From contig NZ_JASITD010000006.1 of NCBI RefSeq assembly GCF_030063445.1, positions 89,749 to 153,748 of the forward strand: a stretch of DNA of 64,000 bases. Reading direction: 5' to 3'. The translations under genes and the position numbers were made by a program. The notes beneath the pieces are model-generated. The model saw only the letters and a list, made by a program, of their open reading frames with translations. It was not told the DNA's origin and did no database searches. Below, in pieces: positions 16,682-24,409 of this stretch (position 1 is the first letter of the stretch; the number at the start of each line of letters is the position of its first letter). This DNA comes from Hymenobacter sp. H14-R3. GTDB taxonomy: Bacteria; Bacteroidota; Bacteroidia; Cytophagales; Hymenobacteraceae.

Positions 16682-18016
16682 TCAGCGCGTCAGCATTTGC
16701 CCCCGATTCAAGTGCAGAAAATCAGGATGGCGAAAAACCTCCTCGCCCGCCAGAAAAGTATGCGTGACTACGCCCGTCAGCTCGCGGCCCAGGTAGGGCG
16801 ATACCTTGTGGCGGTGGTGCAGCAGCGCCTCGGTCACGGTGAAGGTGGTGTCGGGGGCCAGCACCAGCAGGTCGGCGTCGTAGCCCTTGGTAATCTGGCC
16901 TTTGCGGTGGCTTTGGCCGATGAGCCTGGCCGGATTAGTACTGAGCCAGCGGGCCAGGTCGGGCAGGGTGGCCCCGCGCGCGCGCGCGGCGGTCCAGAGC
17001 ACGGGCAGCGCCAGTTGCAGCGAGGCAATGCCGCCCCAGGCGCTGGCAAAGTCGCCGCTGGCCAGCTGCTTGAGGCCGGGCGGGGCGGGCGAGTGGTCGG
17101 TGGCCACAAAGTCGATGAGGCCGCTTTGCAGCGCTTGCCACAGCTGCTCGTTGTTGGCCCGCTCCCGAATGGGCGGCGCGCACTTGAACTGCGTCTGGCC
17201 ATCGGCAATATCCTCGGCGTTGAAAAACAGGTAGTGCTGGCCGGTTTCCACGGTGAGCGGCAGGCCCTGAGCCTTGGCTTCGGCAATGGCGGCCAGCGAG
17301 TTGGCCGACGATAGGTGCACGATGTGCACCGGGCCGCCGTACTCGGCGCACAGCCGAATCAGGAGCTTGATGGCCTCATCTTCCCAGCTTTTGGGGCGCG
17401 AAGCCAGGTAATTGCGGTACGAGCGGGTATCGCCTTTCTTCCACTCGTCGTTGCCCCGCGCTAGCTCGCAGTGCACCAGCAGCGGCCGGCCATGACTAGC
17501 CAAAATGGGCATCACGCGCCGCAAATCGGTCTCCGTGGCATTGGGAAAATCGTCGATGCCCGAGTGCGTCAAAAACGCCTTAAACCCCAGCACGCCGGCC
17601 GCAATAAGCGGCTCCACCTCGGCCGCATTGCCGGGTACGATGCCGCCCCAGAAGCCCACGTTGGTGTGCAGCTGGCCCTGGGTGGCGGCCTGCTTTATCC
17701 GTAAATTCTCAACCGAAGTTGTAACTGGTGAGGAGTTCAACGGCATGTCTACCAGCGTGGTAAGGCCGCCGGCCAGCGCGGCGCGGGTGCCGGTATCGAA
17801 GCCCTCCCACTCGGTGCGGCCGGGCTCGTTGAGGTGCACGTGCGGGTCGATAACGCCGGGCAGAATGGCCGCGTTGCCGCAGTTGTGCACGGGGCCGGCC
17901 ACGGCTGCCTCGTAGGGCAGCACGTCGGCGATGCGGCCGCCTTGCAGCACCAGCAGGGCCGGGCGCTGGCCGGTGGGCAGCACCACGGCAGTGCTTTGCA
18001 GGAAAGTAGTGGTCAT
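16682..18016 (-). CDS. allB: Allantoinase
   Basis: Cyclic amidohydrolase of 444 residues that opens the hydantoin ring of allantoin to allantoate. The dinuclear site is recognisable: DPHVHLNEPGR (the HxH pair), GFKAFLTHSG (the lysine that is carboxylated), LVHCEL, VHIVHLSS and ATDHSP (final Asp). The HLNEPGR form and the pathway context favour allantoinase over dihydroorotase. The ATG at 18016 (MTTTFLQST) is preferred; the 15 extra residues from 18061 have no family match. It is the first gene of the minus-strand group, transcribed away from the uricase gene set across a 114-bp gap likely to contain both promoters. Confidence 0.92.
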   Translation of the reverse strand: MTTTFLQSTAVVLPTGQRPALLVLQGGRIADVLPYEAAVAGPVHNCGNAAILPGVIDPHVHLNEPGRTEWEGFDTGTRAALAGGLTTLVDMPLNSSPVTTSVENLRIKQAATQGQLHTNVGFWGGIVPGNAAEVEPLIAAGVLGFKAFLTHSGIDDFPNATETDLRRVMPILASHGRPLLVHCELARGNDEWKKGDTRSYRNYLASRPKSWEDEAIKLLIRLCAEYGGPVHIVHLSSANSLAAIAEAKAQGLPLTVETGQHYLFFNAEDIADGQTQFKCAPPIRERANNEQLWQALQSGLIDFVATDHSPAPPGLKQLASGDFASAWGGIASLQLALPVLWTAARARGATLPDLARWLSTNPARLIGQSHRKGQITKGYDADLLVLAPDTTFTVTEALLHHRHKVSPYLGRELTGVVTHTFLAGEEVFRHPDFLHLNRGQMLTR

Positions 18017-18130
18017 GAGGCAGATGGCGGCTATATTGCCGCCCCGCAAGCTACGCGCCAATGCCTGCTAAACTACAGGCAAACACTGCGCGCTGGCTCT
18101 CCAGTGGCCAACCCAACCCGAGCTAGCGTA

Positions 18131-18580
18131 ATGACTACAAATCAGCAGACTATTAAGGTATTATTGCAAGAAATAGCCAGCCCGAATCCAGCCTATTACC
18201 CCTTGCAGCCGGCTAGCCAGCAGGCCCTTGCTACGTTTGAGCAGCGGGCCATTGCCCGGGGGGTGCCCACCGGGGTAACCCAGCAGCTGGTGGCGTTTTA
18301 CCAGGTTGCCAACGCTTTTTTCTATGATTCTTGCCTGGGGTTTTTCACGTGCGACGACGAGCTGATTTTTGAATGGTGGGAGGCGAAAGAGCTGTGGCTA
18401 AGCTTGATGCACATGGACGTAATTCGGTGGTCAGGGGGTAAGTTTTGCGTGGGCGATGCCAGCAACGTGAGCTATTCCCCTGCCCACGAACACGATACGC
18501 TGCTGGCGCTGCTGACAGGTTGCCGCGACGAGATTAAAGAAATGGAAGCGGCAGAGCCTGAGCCCGGCGACGACTTTTAG
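18131..18580 (+). CDS. Hypothetical protein upstream of uricase
   Basis: A 149-residue soluble protein of unknown function. The order of features, with a hydrophobic FYQVANAFFYDSCLGFFTCD, then DELIFEWWEAKELW and an acidic C-terminus (EMEAAEPEPGDDF), loosely recalls SMI1/KNR4 (SUKH-like) proteins, but I cannot confirm this. The ATG at 18131 is chosen over the long upstream extension, which overlaps allB antisense. The stop is 43 bp from the uricase start on the same strand, so it may be first in a uricase-xdhC transcript. Confidence 0.6.
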   Translation: MTTNQQTIKVLLQEIASPNPAYYPLQPASQQALATFEQRAIARGVPTGVTQQLVAFYQVANAFFYDSCLGFFTCDDELIFEWWEAKELWLSLMHMDVIRWSGGKFCVGDASNVSYSPAHEHDTLLALLTGCRDEIKEMEAAEPEPGDDF

Positions 18581-18623
18581 CCCCGGGGTTTTGAACCCGA
18601 TAATTACCTGAAGCACCCGTACT

Positions 18624-19472
18624 ATGCCCATCAAACTCGCTGCCAACGCCTATGGCAAAAACGCCGTGAATCTGTCGCGCGTCATTCGCCACGCCGACCA
18701 CCACGAGTTCCGGCAGGTGTCGGTGAGCGTGCAGCTGACGGGCGACTTCGACGCGGCCCACACGCTGGGTGACAACGCGTTAATTCTGCCCACCGATACC
18801 CAGAAGAACACCGTGTACGCCCTGGCCAGGGAGCATTTTACGGGTACCATCGAAGCCTACGCGCTGGTGCTGGCGCGGCATTTTATCGCCCGCAACCCGC
18901 AGCTGAGCCAGGCGCGCATCGAGATTCTGGAGCACGGCTGGCAGCGCATGAATTTTGATGGGAAGGCGCATTCGCACAGCTTCACGGGCGGCGGCTCCGA
19001 AAAGCGCCGCGCCGTGGTGGTGCTGACTGCCGAGGGCACCTGCACCGTGTGGGCCGGCCTGAAGGGCCTCCTACTGCTCAAAACCGCCGGCTCAGGCTTC
19101 GTGGGCTATCCCAAAGACGAGTTCACGGTGCTGCCCGAAACCACCGACCGCATCCTGGCCACCGAGTGCGAAGCCGAGTGGGAATACACCAGCGCCGACC
19201 TCGACTTTGAGCCGCTGTACCAGAAAATCAGGACCGGTTTGCTGCGCACGTTCTCCGAACACCAGAGCCTTTCGGTGCAGCACACGCTGTATGCTATTGG
19301 TGAAAACATGCTGGAGGAAAACGCTGAGGTGAAGGAGGTTAGCCTTGTTATGCCTAACAAGCATCACATTCCGTTCAACCTCACGCCCTTCGGCCAGGAG
19401 AACACGAACGAGGTATTTGTGGCGACCGATGCGCCGTTTGGCTACATCACCGGCACGCTGGTGCGGGGTTGA
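18624..19472 (+). CDS. pucL: Urate oxidase (uricase)
   Basis: Cofactor-free oxidase that converts urate and O2 to 5-hydroxyisourate and H2O2; 282 residues, a normal length for single-domain uricase. The tandem T-fold is recognisable by LAANAYGKNAVNLSRV at the N-terminus (catalytic Lys), ILPTDTQKNTVYALA (catalytic Thr), the middle SHSFTGGG and TAGSGFVGYPKDEFT, and the C-terminal signature MPNKHHIPFNLTPF. It feeds uraH and uraD on the opposite strand. xdhC lies 101 bp downstream on the same strand. Confidence 0.96.
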   Translation: MPIKLAANAYGKNAVNLSRVIRHADHHEFRQVSVSVQLTGDFDAAHTLGDNALILPTDTQKNTVYALAREHFTGTIEAYALVLARHFIARNPQLSQARIEILEHGWQRMNFDGKAHSHSFTGGGSEKRRAVVVLTAEGTCTVWAGLKGLLLLKTAGSGFVGYPKDEFTVLPETTDRILATECEAEWEYTSADLDFEPLYQKIRTGLLRTFSEHQSLSVQHTLYAIGENMLEENAEVKEVSLVMPNKHHIPFNLTPFGQENTNEVFVATDAPFGYITGTLVRG

Positions 19473-19503
19473 GCTATTTGTCTAAGACTTGAGTAAAAAC
19501 GCC

Positions 19504-19538
19504 CGTCATTGCTTGATGCGCAACATGCTCGCAATGAC
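19504..19538. repeat. Short inverted repeat between uricase gene and xdhC
   Basis: CGTCATTGC at 19504-19512 faces GCAATGAC at 19531-19538. The core is the same as in the larger palindromes at 33033-33112 and 48221-48365, so this looks like a reduced or decayed copy. Confidence 0.6.
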
Positions 19539-19573
19539 AACGGCTGACAGGTCGATACTACTCTCTGCTTCCC

Positions 19574-20521
19574 ATGCCCACCCCGCCCCGCGACCTCCCC
19601 GCCTGGACCCTCGCCGCCGCCGCCCTGCGCGCCGGCCGGCCGGCCGCCCTGCTGTGCGTGGTGCGCAGCGCGGGTAGCAGCCCCGGCCGCCAGGGCTTCA
19701 AAATGACGGTGACGGCCGAGGCGGTGGCCGGCTCCATTGGCGGCGGCATCATGGAGCACAAGTGGGTGGAATTGGCCCGCCAGCGCCTGCGCGCCGGCGA
19801 CCACGCGCCGCTGCTACGCCCTCAGATTCATCGGCGCGAGGCCCCGGCCGACCGCTCGGGTATGATGTGCGCTGGTGAGCAGGAGGTGCTGCTGTGGCCC
19901 TTGCAACCCAGTGACTTGCGGGTGGTAGCGGCCATCGAAACGGCCTTGCAGCAGCTGAGCAGCGGGGCCTGGGAGGTGAGCGAAACTGCGGGCCTGCGGC
20001 TGGCAAGCGAGGGGCCGGCCAACTTTTATGCCTATCAGCCCGGCCCCGGCTGGCACTACGGCGAGCGGCTGGGTTTCCGTGACCAGCTCACCATTGTGGG
20101 GGCCGGGCACGTGAGCCTGGCTTTATCACAAGTAGCTAGTAATCTGGGGTTTGAAATAACTGTGCTCGACGACCGCGCCGACCTGCCCACGCTAGTCGCC
20201 AATCACTTTGCCCACCGCAAGCATCAAGTTGATTACGAGGCACTAAGCGTGCCGCCCGGCCCGCGCCGCTACGTGGTAGTCATGACCGTGGGCTACCGTA
20301 CCGACGTCGTGGCCCTGCGCCGCTTGCTGGGCCACGAGTACCGCTACCTCGGCGTGATGGGCAGCGCTACCAAAGTAGCCGAGCTGCGCCGCGTGCTGCA
20401 AACCGAAGGGTTTGATGTAAGTGGTTTGCGCGGGCCGATTGGGGTGGCAATAAACAGCCGCCTGCCCGAGGAAATTGCCGTGAGCGTGGCCGCTGAGCTG
20501 ATTGCGGTACGCAATGCGTAG
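19574..20521 (+). CDS. xdhC: XdhC/CoxI family molybdenum-cofactor maturation protein
   Basis: Binds molybdenum cofactor, promotes its sulfuration and delivers it to apo-xanthine dehydrogenase; 315 residues. The N-terminal XdhC_CoxI domain reads LCVVRSAGSSPGRQGFKMTV with GSIGGGIMEH after it. The C-terminal Rossmann half reads LTIVGAGHVSLALSQVASNLG, then VLDDR and YLGVMGSATKV. It lies 11 kb from the xdhAB genes it serves, at the other end of the purine block. Its TAG stop is supplied by a palindrome. Confidence 0.93.
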   Translation: MPTPPRDLPAWTLAAAALRAGRPAALLCVVRSAGSSPGRQGFKMTVTAEAVAGSIGGGIMEHKWVELARQRLRAGDHAPLLRPQIHRREAPADRSGMMCAGEQEVLLWPLQPSDLRVVAAIETALQQLSSGAWEVSETAGLRLASEGPANFYAYQPGPGWHYGERLGFRDQLTIVGAGHVSLALSQVASNLGFEITVLDDRADLPTLVANHFAHRKHQVDYEALSVPPGPRRYVVVMTVGYRTDVVALRRLLGHEYRYLGVMGSATKVAELRRVLQTEGFDVSGLRGPIGVAINSRLPEEIAVSVAAELIAVRNA

Positions 20522-20545
20522 CGCGAACTTTCTGGTTTGCGCTAC
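20518..20545. repeat. GTAGCG-type hairpin holding two stop codons
   Basis: GTAGCGCGAAC at 20518-20528 pairs with GTTTGCGCTAC at 20535-20545 with one G-T-type mismatch. The TAG of xdhC (20519-20521) and the TAG of the convergent hexosaminidase gene (complement of 20542-20544) both lie inside the arms. It is the sister of the hairpin at 13513-13540. Confidence 0.85.
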
Positions 20546-22569
20546 AAGCCCACCAGCCGCCGGGCCGCGCTGATAATGGCCAGTTCGGCTTGGCCGGCGG
20601 GCTTTTGGGCGGCGTCTAGCTGCCCTTTGGCGGCGGCCTGCCAGGGTGGTAGCAGGGGCTGGCCTTGGGTTAGCTGCGCGAGGCGCTGGTCGAGCAAACT
20701 CACTACTACCCCGAGCTGGGCGGCCAGCGGCGCGTACTCGGCCAGGCTGGGGCTGAGCACAAGCAGCGGCGGCAGCTGCTCGATAGCGCGCTGCCAGCCA
20801 GCAATCTGGCTTTGCAGGCTGGCGAGCTGGCGCTTGGCGGCAGCCGACAAAACGGGCGGCACGGCCGGAAACGTGGGCATCCCGATGCGGAGGCTGGCCA
20901 GCAGGCTGTCGGCCGTGGCCCCGAAGCGGCGGGCGGCGTCCGACTCGGCCGGGGCGGCATCGACGAGGCGCGTTAGGGGCGTTTCGGTGGTGTAGATAAG
21001 GCCCTGGAAATGACGCTTATACTCTTTAACCGGCTCAAGGAGGCCGGCCAGGGTTTGCAGCGCGGGCAGAGCGGCGGGGTAGGGTGCGGCCAGCTGCGCC
21101 AGCAGGGCGGCCGGGGCGTGGCGGTGGCGCAGGCCCAGGGCCTCCAGCTCGGTGCTCACGAAGGCTAGGCGGCGGTACATATCGGGCACGTCCTGGCTCA
21201 GGGCGGCGGGGCTCCAAAGGCGCTCGGCCACGGCGGCGGCGCGGGGCCACACCCGGCTGTCGTAGATGACGCTGTCGGCAAACTCGCTCCACATGGCGGC
21301 CTCGCCGCCCAGCACGCGGCCGGCCAGCGAGTCGGGCACGCCTTGCAGCGGGTCGGCGGCGTAATGGCTGGCGGCCGAGTAGTTGAGGTCAAGGTAGTAG
21401 CCGTGGGCGCGCAGGGCGGGGTGGCCCTGGCGCACGGCGTCGAGCACGCCCTTGGGGCCGCGCCAGGTTTCGACTATGATGGGCGTGGGCAAGCCGGGGC
21501 CCAGGATTTCATCCCAACCCACCATCGTTTTGCCCAGCTTTTGTAAAATGCTGAGCATCCGGCGGTTGAAGTAATTTTGCAGCTGGTGCTTGTCGCCGTT
21601 GCCCTTGGCATTTACGAAGCCCTTGGCCTTCATAAACGCCACAATGCGCGGGCTGCGGCGCCACTGCCGGCCGTCGTTCTCATCGCCACCAATGTGGAAA
21701 TACGGGTCGGGAAAGAGGCCGCTCATCTCGGTCAGCACCGAGTCGAGCATGGTGTAGGTGCCCTCGCGGGTGGGGTCGAGCAGGGCCCAGTTCTGGCTGG
21801 TGCCCCAGCGCGTGGGCACCGCTTTTATAGAGTCGTTGCTGCCCAGGCGCGGGTAGGCGGCCAGCAGCGCGCCGGTGTGGCCAGGCAGGTCGAACTCGGG
21901 CACCACCCGAATGCCGAGCCGGCCGGCGTAGCGCACTACCTCGCGCACCTCGGCCTGGGTGTAGTAGCCGGTGGCGCCGGCCACGGTGTGCAGGCGCGGA
22001 AACAGCCGGCTCTCCACGCGCCAGCCCTGGTCGTCGCTCAGGTGCCAGTGCAGCACGTTGAGCTTCACGGCGGCCATCCCGTCGAGGTTGCGCTTGATAA
22101 TGGCCACCGGCAGGAAGTGCCGCGCCGGGTCAATTAGCAGCCCGCGCCAGGCAAAGCGCGGCCGGTCCTGGATGTCGCACAGCTGCGCCCGCCAGCCCCG
22201 CGGCGTGCTCTCCAGCACCTGCCGAAACGTGGCCAGCCCGCGCTGAATGCCCAGCGGCGACACGGCCGTGAGGCTGGCCCCGGCGGCCGTTACGCGCAGC
22301 CGGTAACTTTCATCGGCAGAGGTGGCCGGGCCCGTAATGTGCCGGCGCAGCGCCAGCAGCGGCGCGGTGGCAAAGCGGTAGTGGCCGGCCTGCCAGGTAG
22401 CCTGCGCGGGCACCGGCAGCAGCGGGCGCTGGGCGCTGGCGCTAAGGCTGAGTAAAAGCAGCAGTAAAATCTTCGCGCAGAGTTGCGCAGAGTTAGCGGA
22501 GTTTCGCAAAGGCGAAGGGTGAAAAACGTTGCGAAACTCGGCCAACTCTGCGAAACTCTGCATTATCAT
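20542..22569 (-). CDS. Beta-N-acetylhexosaminidase (GH20), secreted or periplasmic
   Basis: Removes terminal N-acetylhexosamine residues from glycans, chitin fragments or muropeptides; 675 residues. The N-terminal GH20b domain precedes the catalytic barrel (RGLLIDPARHFLPV, LNVLHWHLSDDQGWRVE). DPYFHIGGDEND contains the catalytic Asp-Glu pair. A hydrophobic signal sequence, KILLLLLLSLSASAQ, lies at about residues 33-47, unusually far in, because the first 30 or so codons are made of a palindrome (22477-22561). The ATG at 22569 overlaps the DUF58 stop as ATGA, supporting coupling; an internal TTG after the palindrome would give a more typical signal peptide. The C-terminus beyond the barrel is helical. 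Confidence 0.9.
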   Translation of the reverse strand: MIMQSFAELAEFRNVFHPSPLRNSANSAQLCAKILLLLLLSLSASAQRPLLPVPAQATWQAGHYRFATAPLLALRRHITGPATSADESYRLRVTAAGASLTAVSPLGIQRGLATFRQVLESTPRGWRAQLCDIQDRPRFAWRGLLIDPARHFLPVAIIKRNLDGMAAVKLNVLHWHLSDDQGWRVESRLFPRLHTVAGATGYYTQAEVREVVRYAGRLGIRVVPEFDLPGHTGALLAAYPRLGSNDSIKAVPTRWGTSQNWALLDPTREGTYTMLDSVLTEMSGLFPDPYFHIGGDENDGRQWRRSPRIVAFMKAKGFVNAKGNGDKHQLQNYFNRRMLSILQKLGKTMVGWDEILGPGLPTPIIVETWRGPKGVLDAVRQGHPALRAHGYYLDLNYSAASHYAADPLQGVPDSLAGRVLGGEAAMWSEFADSVIYDSRVWPRAAAVAERLWSPAALSQDVPDMYRRLAFVSTELEALGLRHRHAPAALLAQLAAPYPAALPALQTLAGLLEPVKEYKRHFQGLIYTTETPLTRLVDAAPAESDAARRFGATADSLLASLRIGMPTFPAVPPVLSAAAKRQLASLQSQIAGWQRAIEQLPPLLVLSPSLAEYAPLAAQLGVVVSLLDQRLAQLTQGQPLLPPWQAAAKGQLDAAQKPAGQAELAIISAARRLVGL
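22477..22561. repeat. Palindrome of the CGCAGAG type inside the 5' end of the GH20 gene
   Basis: Two 33-nt arms (22477-22509 and 22529-22561) beginning GCAGAGTTGCGCAGAG and reading GCAGAGTTTCGCAGAG from the other end pair with a few mismatches. The inner motif resembles CGCTGAGGTTCGCTGAG in the ends of the GxxExxY cassette 1.4 kb away. The element lies in frame within the hexosaminidase reading frame. Confidence 0.85.
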
Positions 22570-23912
22570 ATCAATCCCCTGGCCTTGAATTCCAGGTACT
22601 TATTTAGCGTGTTCACCGTCAGCAGGTGCGGTGGAGTGAGCAGGGCCTGGATGCCGTAGCGCTGCAATTCGAGCACTATCTGGCGTTTTTCCTGTTGAAA
22701 TTTTTCGGCGATGGTTTGGTTGTACACATCGGCCGTGGTGTCGGCCGGCGCGTCGAGGAAGGTGCGCAGCTCGGTGTTTTCGAAGAATACTACCAGCAGC
22801 AAATGCGCCTTGCCCAAGGCCCGCAGGTAAGGCAATTGCCGTTCCATTCCCTGCAAGGTTTCAAAATTGGTGAACAAAATTAGCAGGCTGCGCTGCTTAA
22901 TCCTGGCGCGCACCGTGGCGTAGAGGCGCTCGTAGTCGGTTTCGAGGTACTGCGTTTTCTGGTGAAAAAGCACCTCTAGAATGGTGCGCAGGTGGCCTGG
23001 CCGGCGCTCGGCGGGCACCATTGCGCCGGGCTTGTTGGCAAACGTAATCAGCCCCGCTTTGTCGTGCTTGAGGAGCGCGATATTGCTCATCACCAGCGTG
23101 GCGTTGATGGCGTAGTCGAGCAGGCTGAGGCCCGCGAAGGGCATGCGCATCACGCGGCCCTTGTCGATGAGGCAATACACTTGCTGGGCGCGCTCGTCCT
23201 GAAAGTGGTTGACTACCAGCGTATCGCTGCCCCCGCCGGCGCGCCGGGCGCTGGCCTTCCAGTTGATGGTGCGCGGGTCGTCGCCGGCCGCGTAGGGCCT
23301 GATTTGCTCAAACTCCGTGCTCTGCCCCACCCGCCGAATGCGCTTGATGCCCACCTCCGTGAGGCGGTTGTGGATGGCCAGCAGCTCGTACTGCCGCATC
23401 TGCAAAAAGGAGGGGTACACGGGCACCGTCCGGCGCTGGTCGAAGCGGAAGCGCCGCCGCACCAGCCCCAACGGCGAGGCCGCGTACACGTTGAGGGCCC
23501 CAAACTCGTAATCGCCGCGCTTGGTGGGCCGCAGCTGGTAAGTGATTATTTGCGTTTGGCCCGGCTCAATACGTGCCTCGAACAGCACGTCGCGCCGCTG
23601 AAACTGGTGCGGAATCTCGTCAATCACTTCCACTTGAATACCAAACCGATAGCGGCTTTCCAAGAAGAGCTGTACCTCATTGTCGTCGCCGTTCGAGAGC
23701 TTATCGCCGAGCACGCGCCGGCCCAGCACCGGGCTGGCCCCGCTCGCCGCCGGCGCGTAAAGCAGCGCCGCGTCGAGCAGCGTCAGCAGCCCGGCTGCAC
23801 CCAGCAGGATGGACATGGGGCCCAGCAGCCAGGGCAGGAAAAACGCCACTACAAAGCCGGCGATGAGCGCGGCGAACAGATAGAAGAAGCGAGTTGTTAG
23901 AAAGAGGCTCAT
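22566..23912 (-). CDS. DUF58 domain protein
   Basis: A 448-residue membrane-anchored protein. Two hydrophobic segments near the N-terminus (about residues 8-56, FYLFAALIAGFVVAFFLPWL and the following) anchor a large soluble part. The DUF58 signature is clear at TEFEQIRPYAAGDDPRTINW followed by KASAR, and a von Willebrand A-like fold follows. DUF58 proteins are typically encoded beside MoxR AAA+ ATPases and are thought to act with them in assembling or modifying envelope complexes. Here the MoxR gene lies upstream on the same strand, but a 475-bp GxxExxY cassette separates them. The stop overlaps the hexosaminidase ATG. Confidence 0.92.
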   Translation of the reverse strand: MSLFLTTRFFYLFAALIAGFVVAFFLPWLLGPMSILLGAAGLLTLLDAALLYAPAASGASPVLGRRVLGDKLSNGDDNEVQLFLESRYRFGIQVEVIDEIPHQFQRRDVLFEARIEPGQTQIITYQLRPTKRGDYEFGALNVYAASPLGLVRRRFRFDQRRTVPVYPSFLQMRQYELLAIHNRLTEVGIKRIRRVGQSTEFEQIRPYAAGDDPRTINWKASARRAGGGSDTLVVNHFQDERAQQVYCLIDKGRVMRMPFAGLSLLDYAINATLVMSNIALLKHDKAGLITFANKPGAMVPAERRPGHLRTILEVLFHQKTQYLETDYERLYATVRARIKQRSLLILFTNFETLQGMERQLPYLRALGKAHLLLVVFFENTELRTFLDAPADTTADVYNQTIAEKFQQEKRQIVLELQRYGIQALLTPPHLLTVNTLNKYLEFKARGLI

Positions 23913-23919
23913 GCGCTGT

Positions 23920-24394
23920 TGTTCGGGAAGTTTACGCTGAGGTTCGCTGAGAATCGTCCAAGCCGTTGACTTTGCGCACGATGCCTTCTTTTAGGCGGGG
24001 CACGTTGAAGTTGATAAGCAGCCCAAGCTTGTGGCCCGATAGCTTGAGGTAGGTAAGTAGTTGCATGTGATGTACTTCCAGAATGGTTTCGATGGACTTA
24101 ATTTCCACGACTACCCGGTTTTCAACCAGCAAATCCATCCGAAAGCCCACATCCATTCCCACGCCCTTATATACCATTGGCAACGAAACCTGGGCCTTCA
24201 CCAAAAGCCCTGCTTGCAGTAGCTCATACTGCAAAGCGGTTTCGTAAACCGACTCCAGCAGCCCCGGCCCCAATTCGGTGTGCACCTCAAAAGCGGCCTT
24301 CCGAATCAAATAAGAAATATCGTTTTCCTGCATAAAAAACTCAGCGAACCTCAGCGTTTTACCACTGCGAACCTCAGCGGTAACTTCCCGAACA
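23920..24394. mobile_element. Putative GxxExxY cassette with inverted terminal repeats
   Basis: A 475-bp unit whose left end starts TGTTCGGGAAGTTTACGCTG and continues AGGTTCGCTGAG, and whose right end is the inverted sequence, ending CGGTAACTTCCCGAACA. The outer 28 or so nt of the two ends match except for a one-base shift. The right end contains an extra internal copy of the CGAACCTCAGCG motif. One gene fills the space between the ends, and the left end encodes its last residues and stop. The unit lies in the gap between moxR and the DUF58 gene, which are usually adjacent. No target duplication is visible and no transposase is encoded, so mobility is inferred. Confidence 0.6.
23932..24333 (-). 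CDS. GxxExxY family protein
   Basis: A 133-residue protein named for the motif seen here as GPGLLESVYE. It has the conserved order ISYLIRKAAFEVHTELGPG, YELLQAGLLVKAQ, FRMDLLVENRVVVEIKSIE and LLTYLKLSGHKLGLLINFN. The D-(x)n-ExK arrangement (RMDLLV...VEIKS) resembles the PD-(D/E)XK nuclease fold; a nuclease activity is inference. The ATG at 24333 is preferred, since the upstream codons run through the terminal repeat. The C-terminal SQRTSA and the TAA stop are encoded by the left inverted repeat. The family is scattered in Bacteroidota genomes with no established function. Confidence 0.88.
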   Translation of the reverse strand: MQENDISYLIRKAAFEVHTELGPGLLESVYETALQYELLQAGLLVKAQVSLPMVYKGVGMDVGFRMDLLVENRVVVEIKSIETILEVHHMQLLTYLKLSGHKLGLLINFNVPRLKEGIVRKVNGLDDSQRTSA

Positions 24395-24409
24395 TACCCC
24401 CAAAAAACT

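Noticed and set aside
22473..22562. CRISPR-like repeats
   Set aside because: The repeated units are inverted arms of one palindrome, without regular spacers or cas genes; no CRISPR array was found anywhere in the window.
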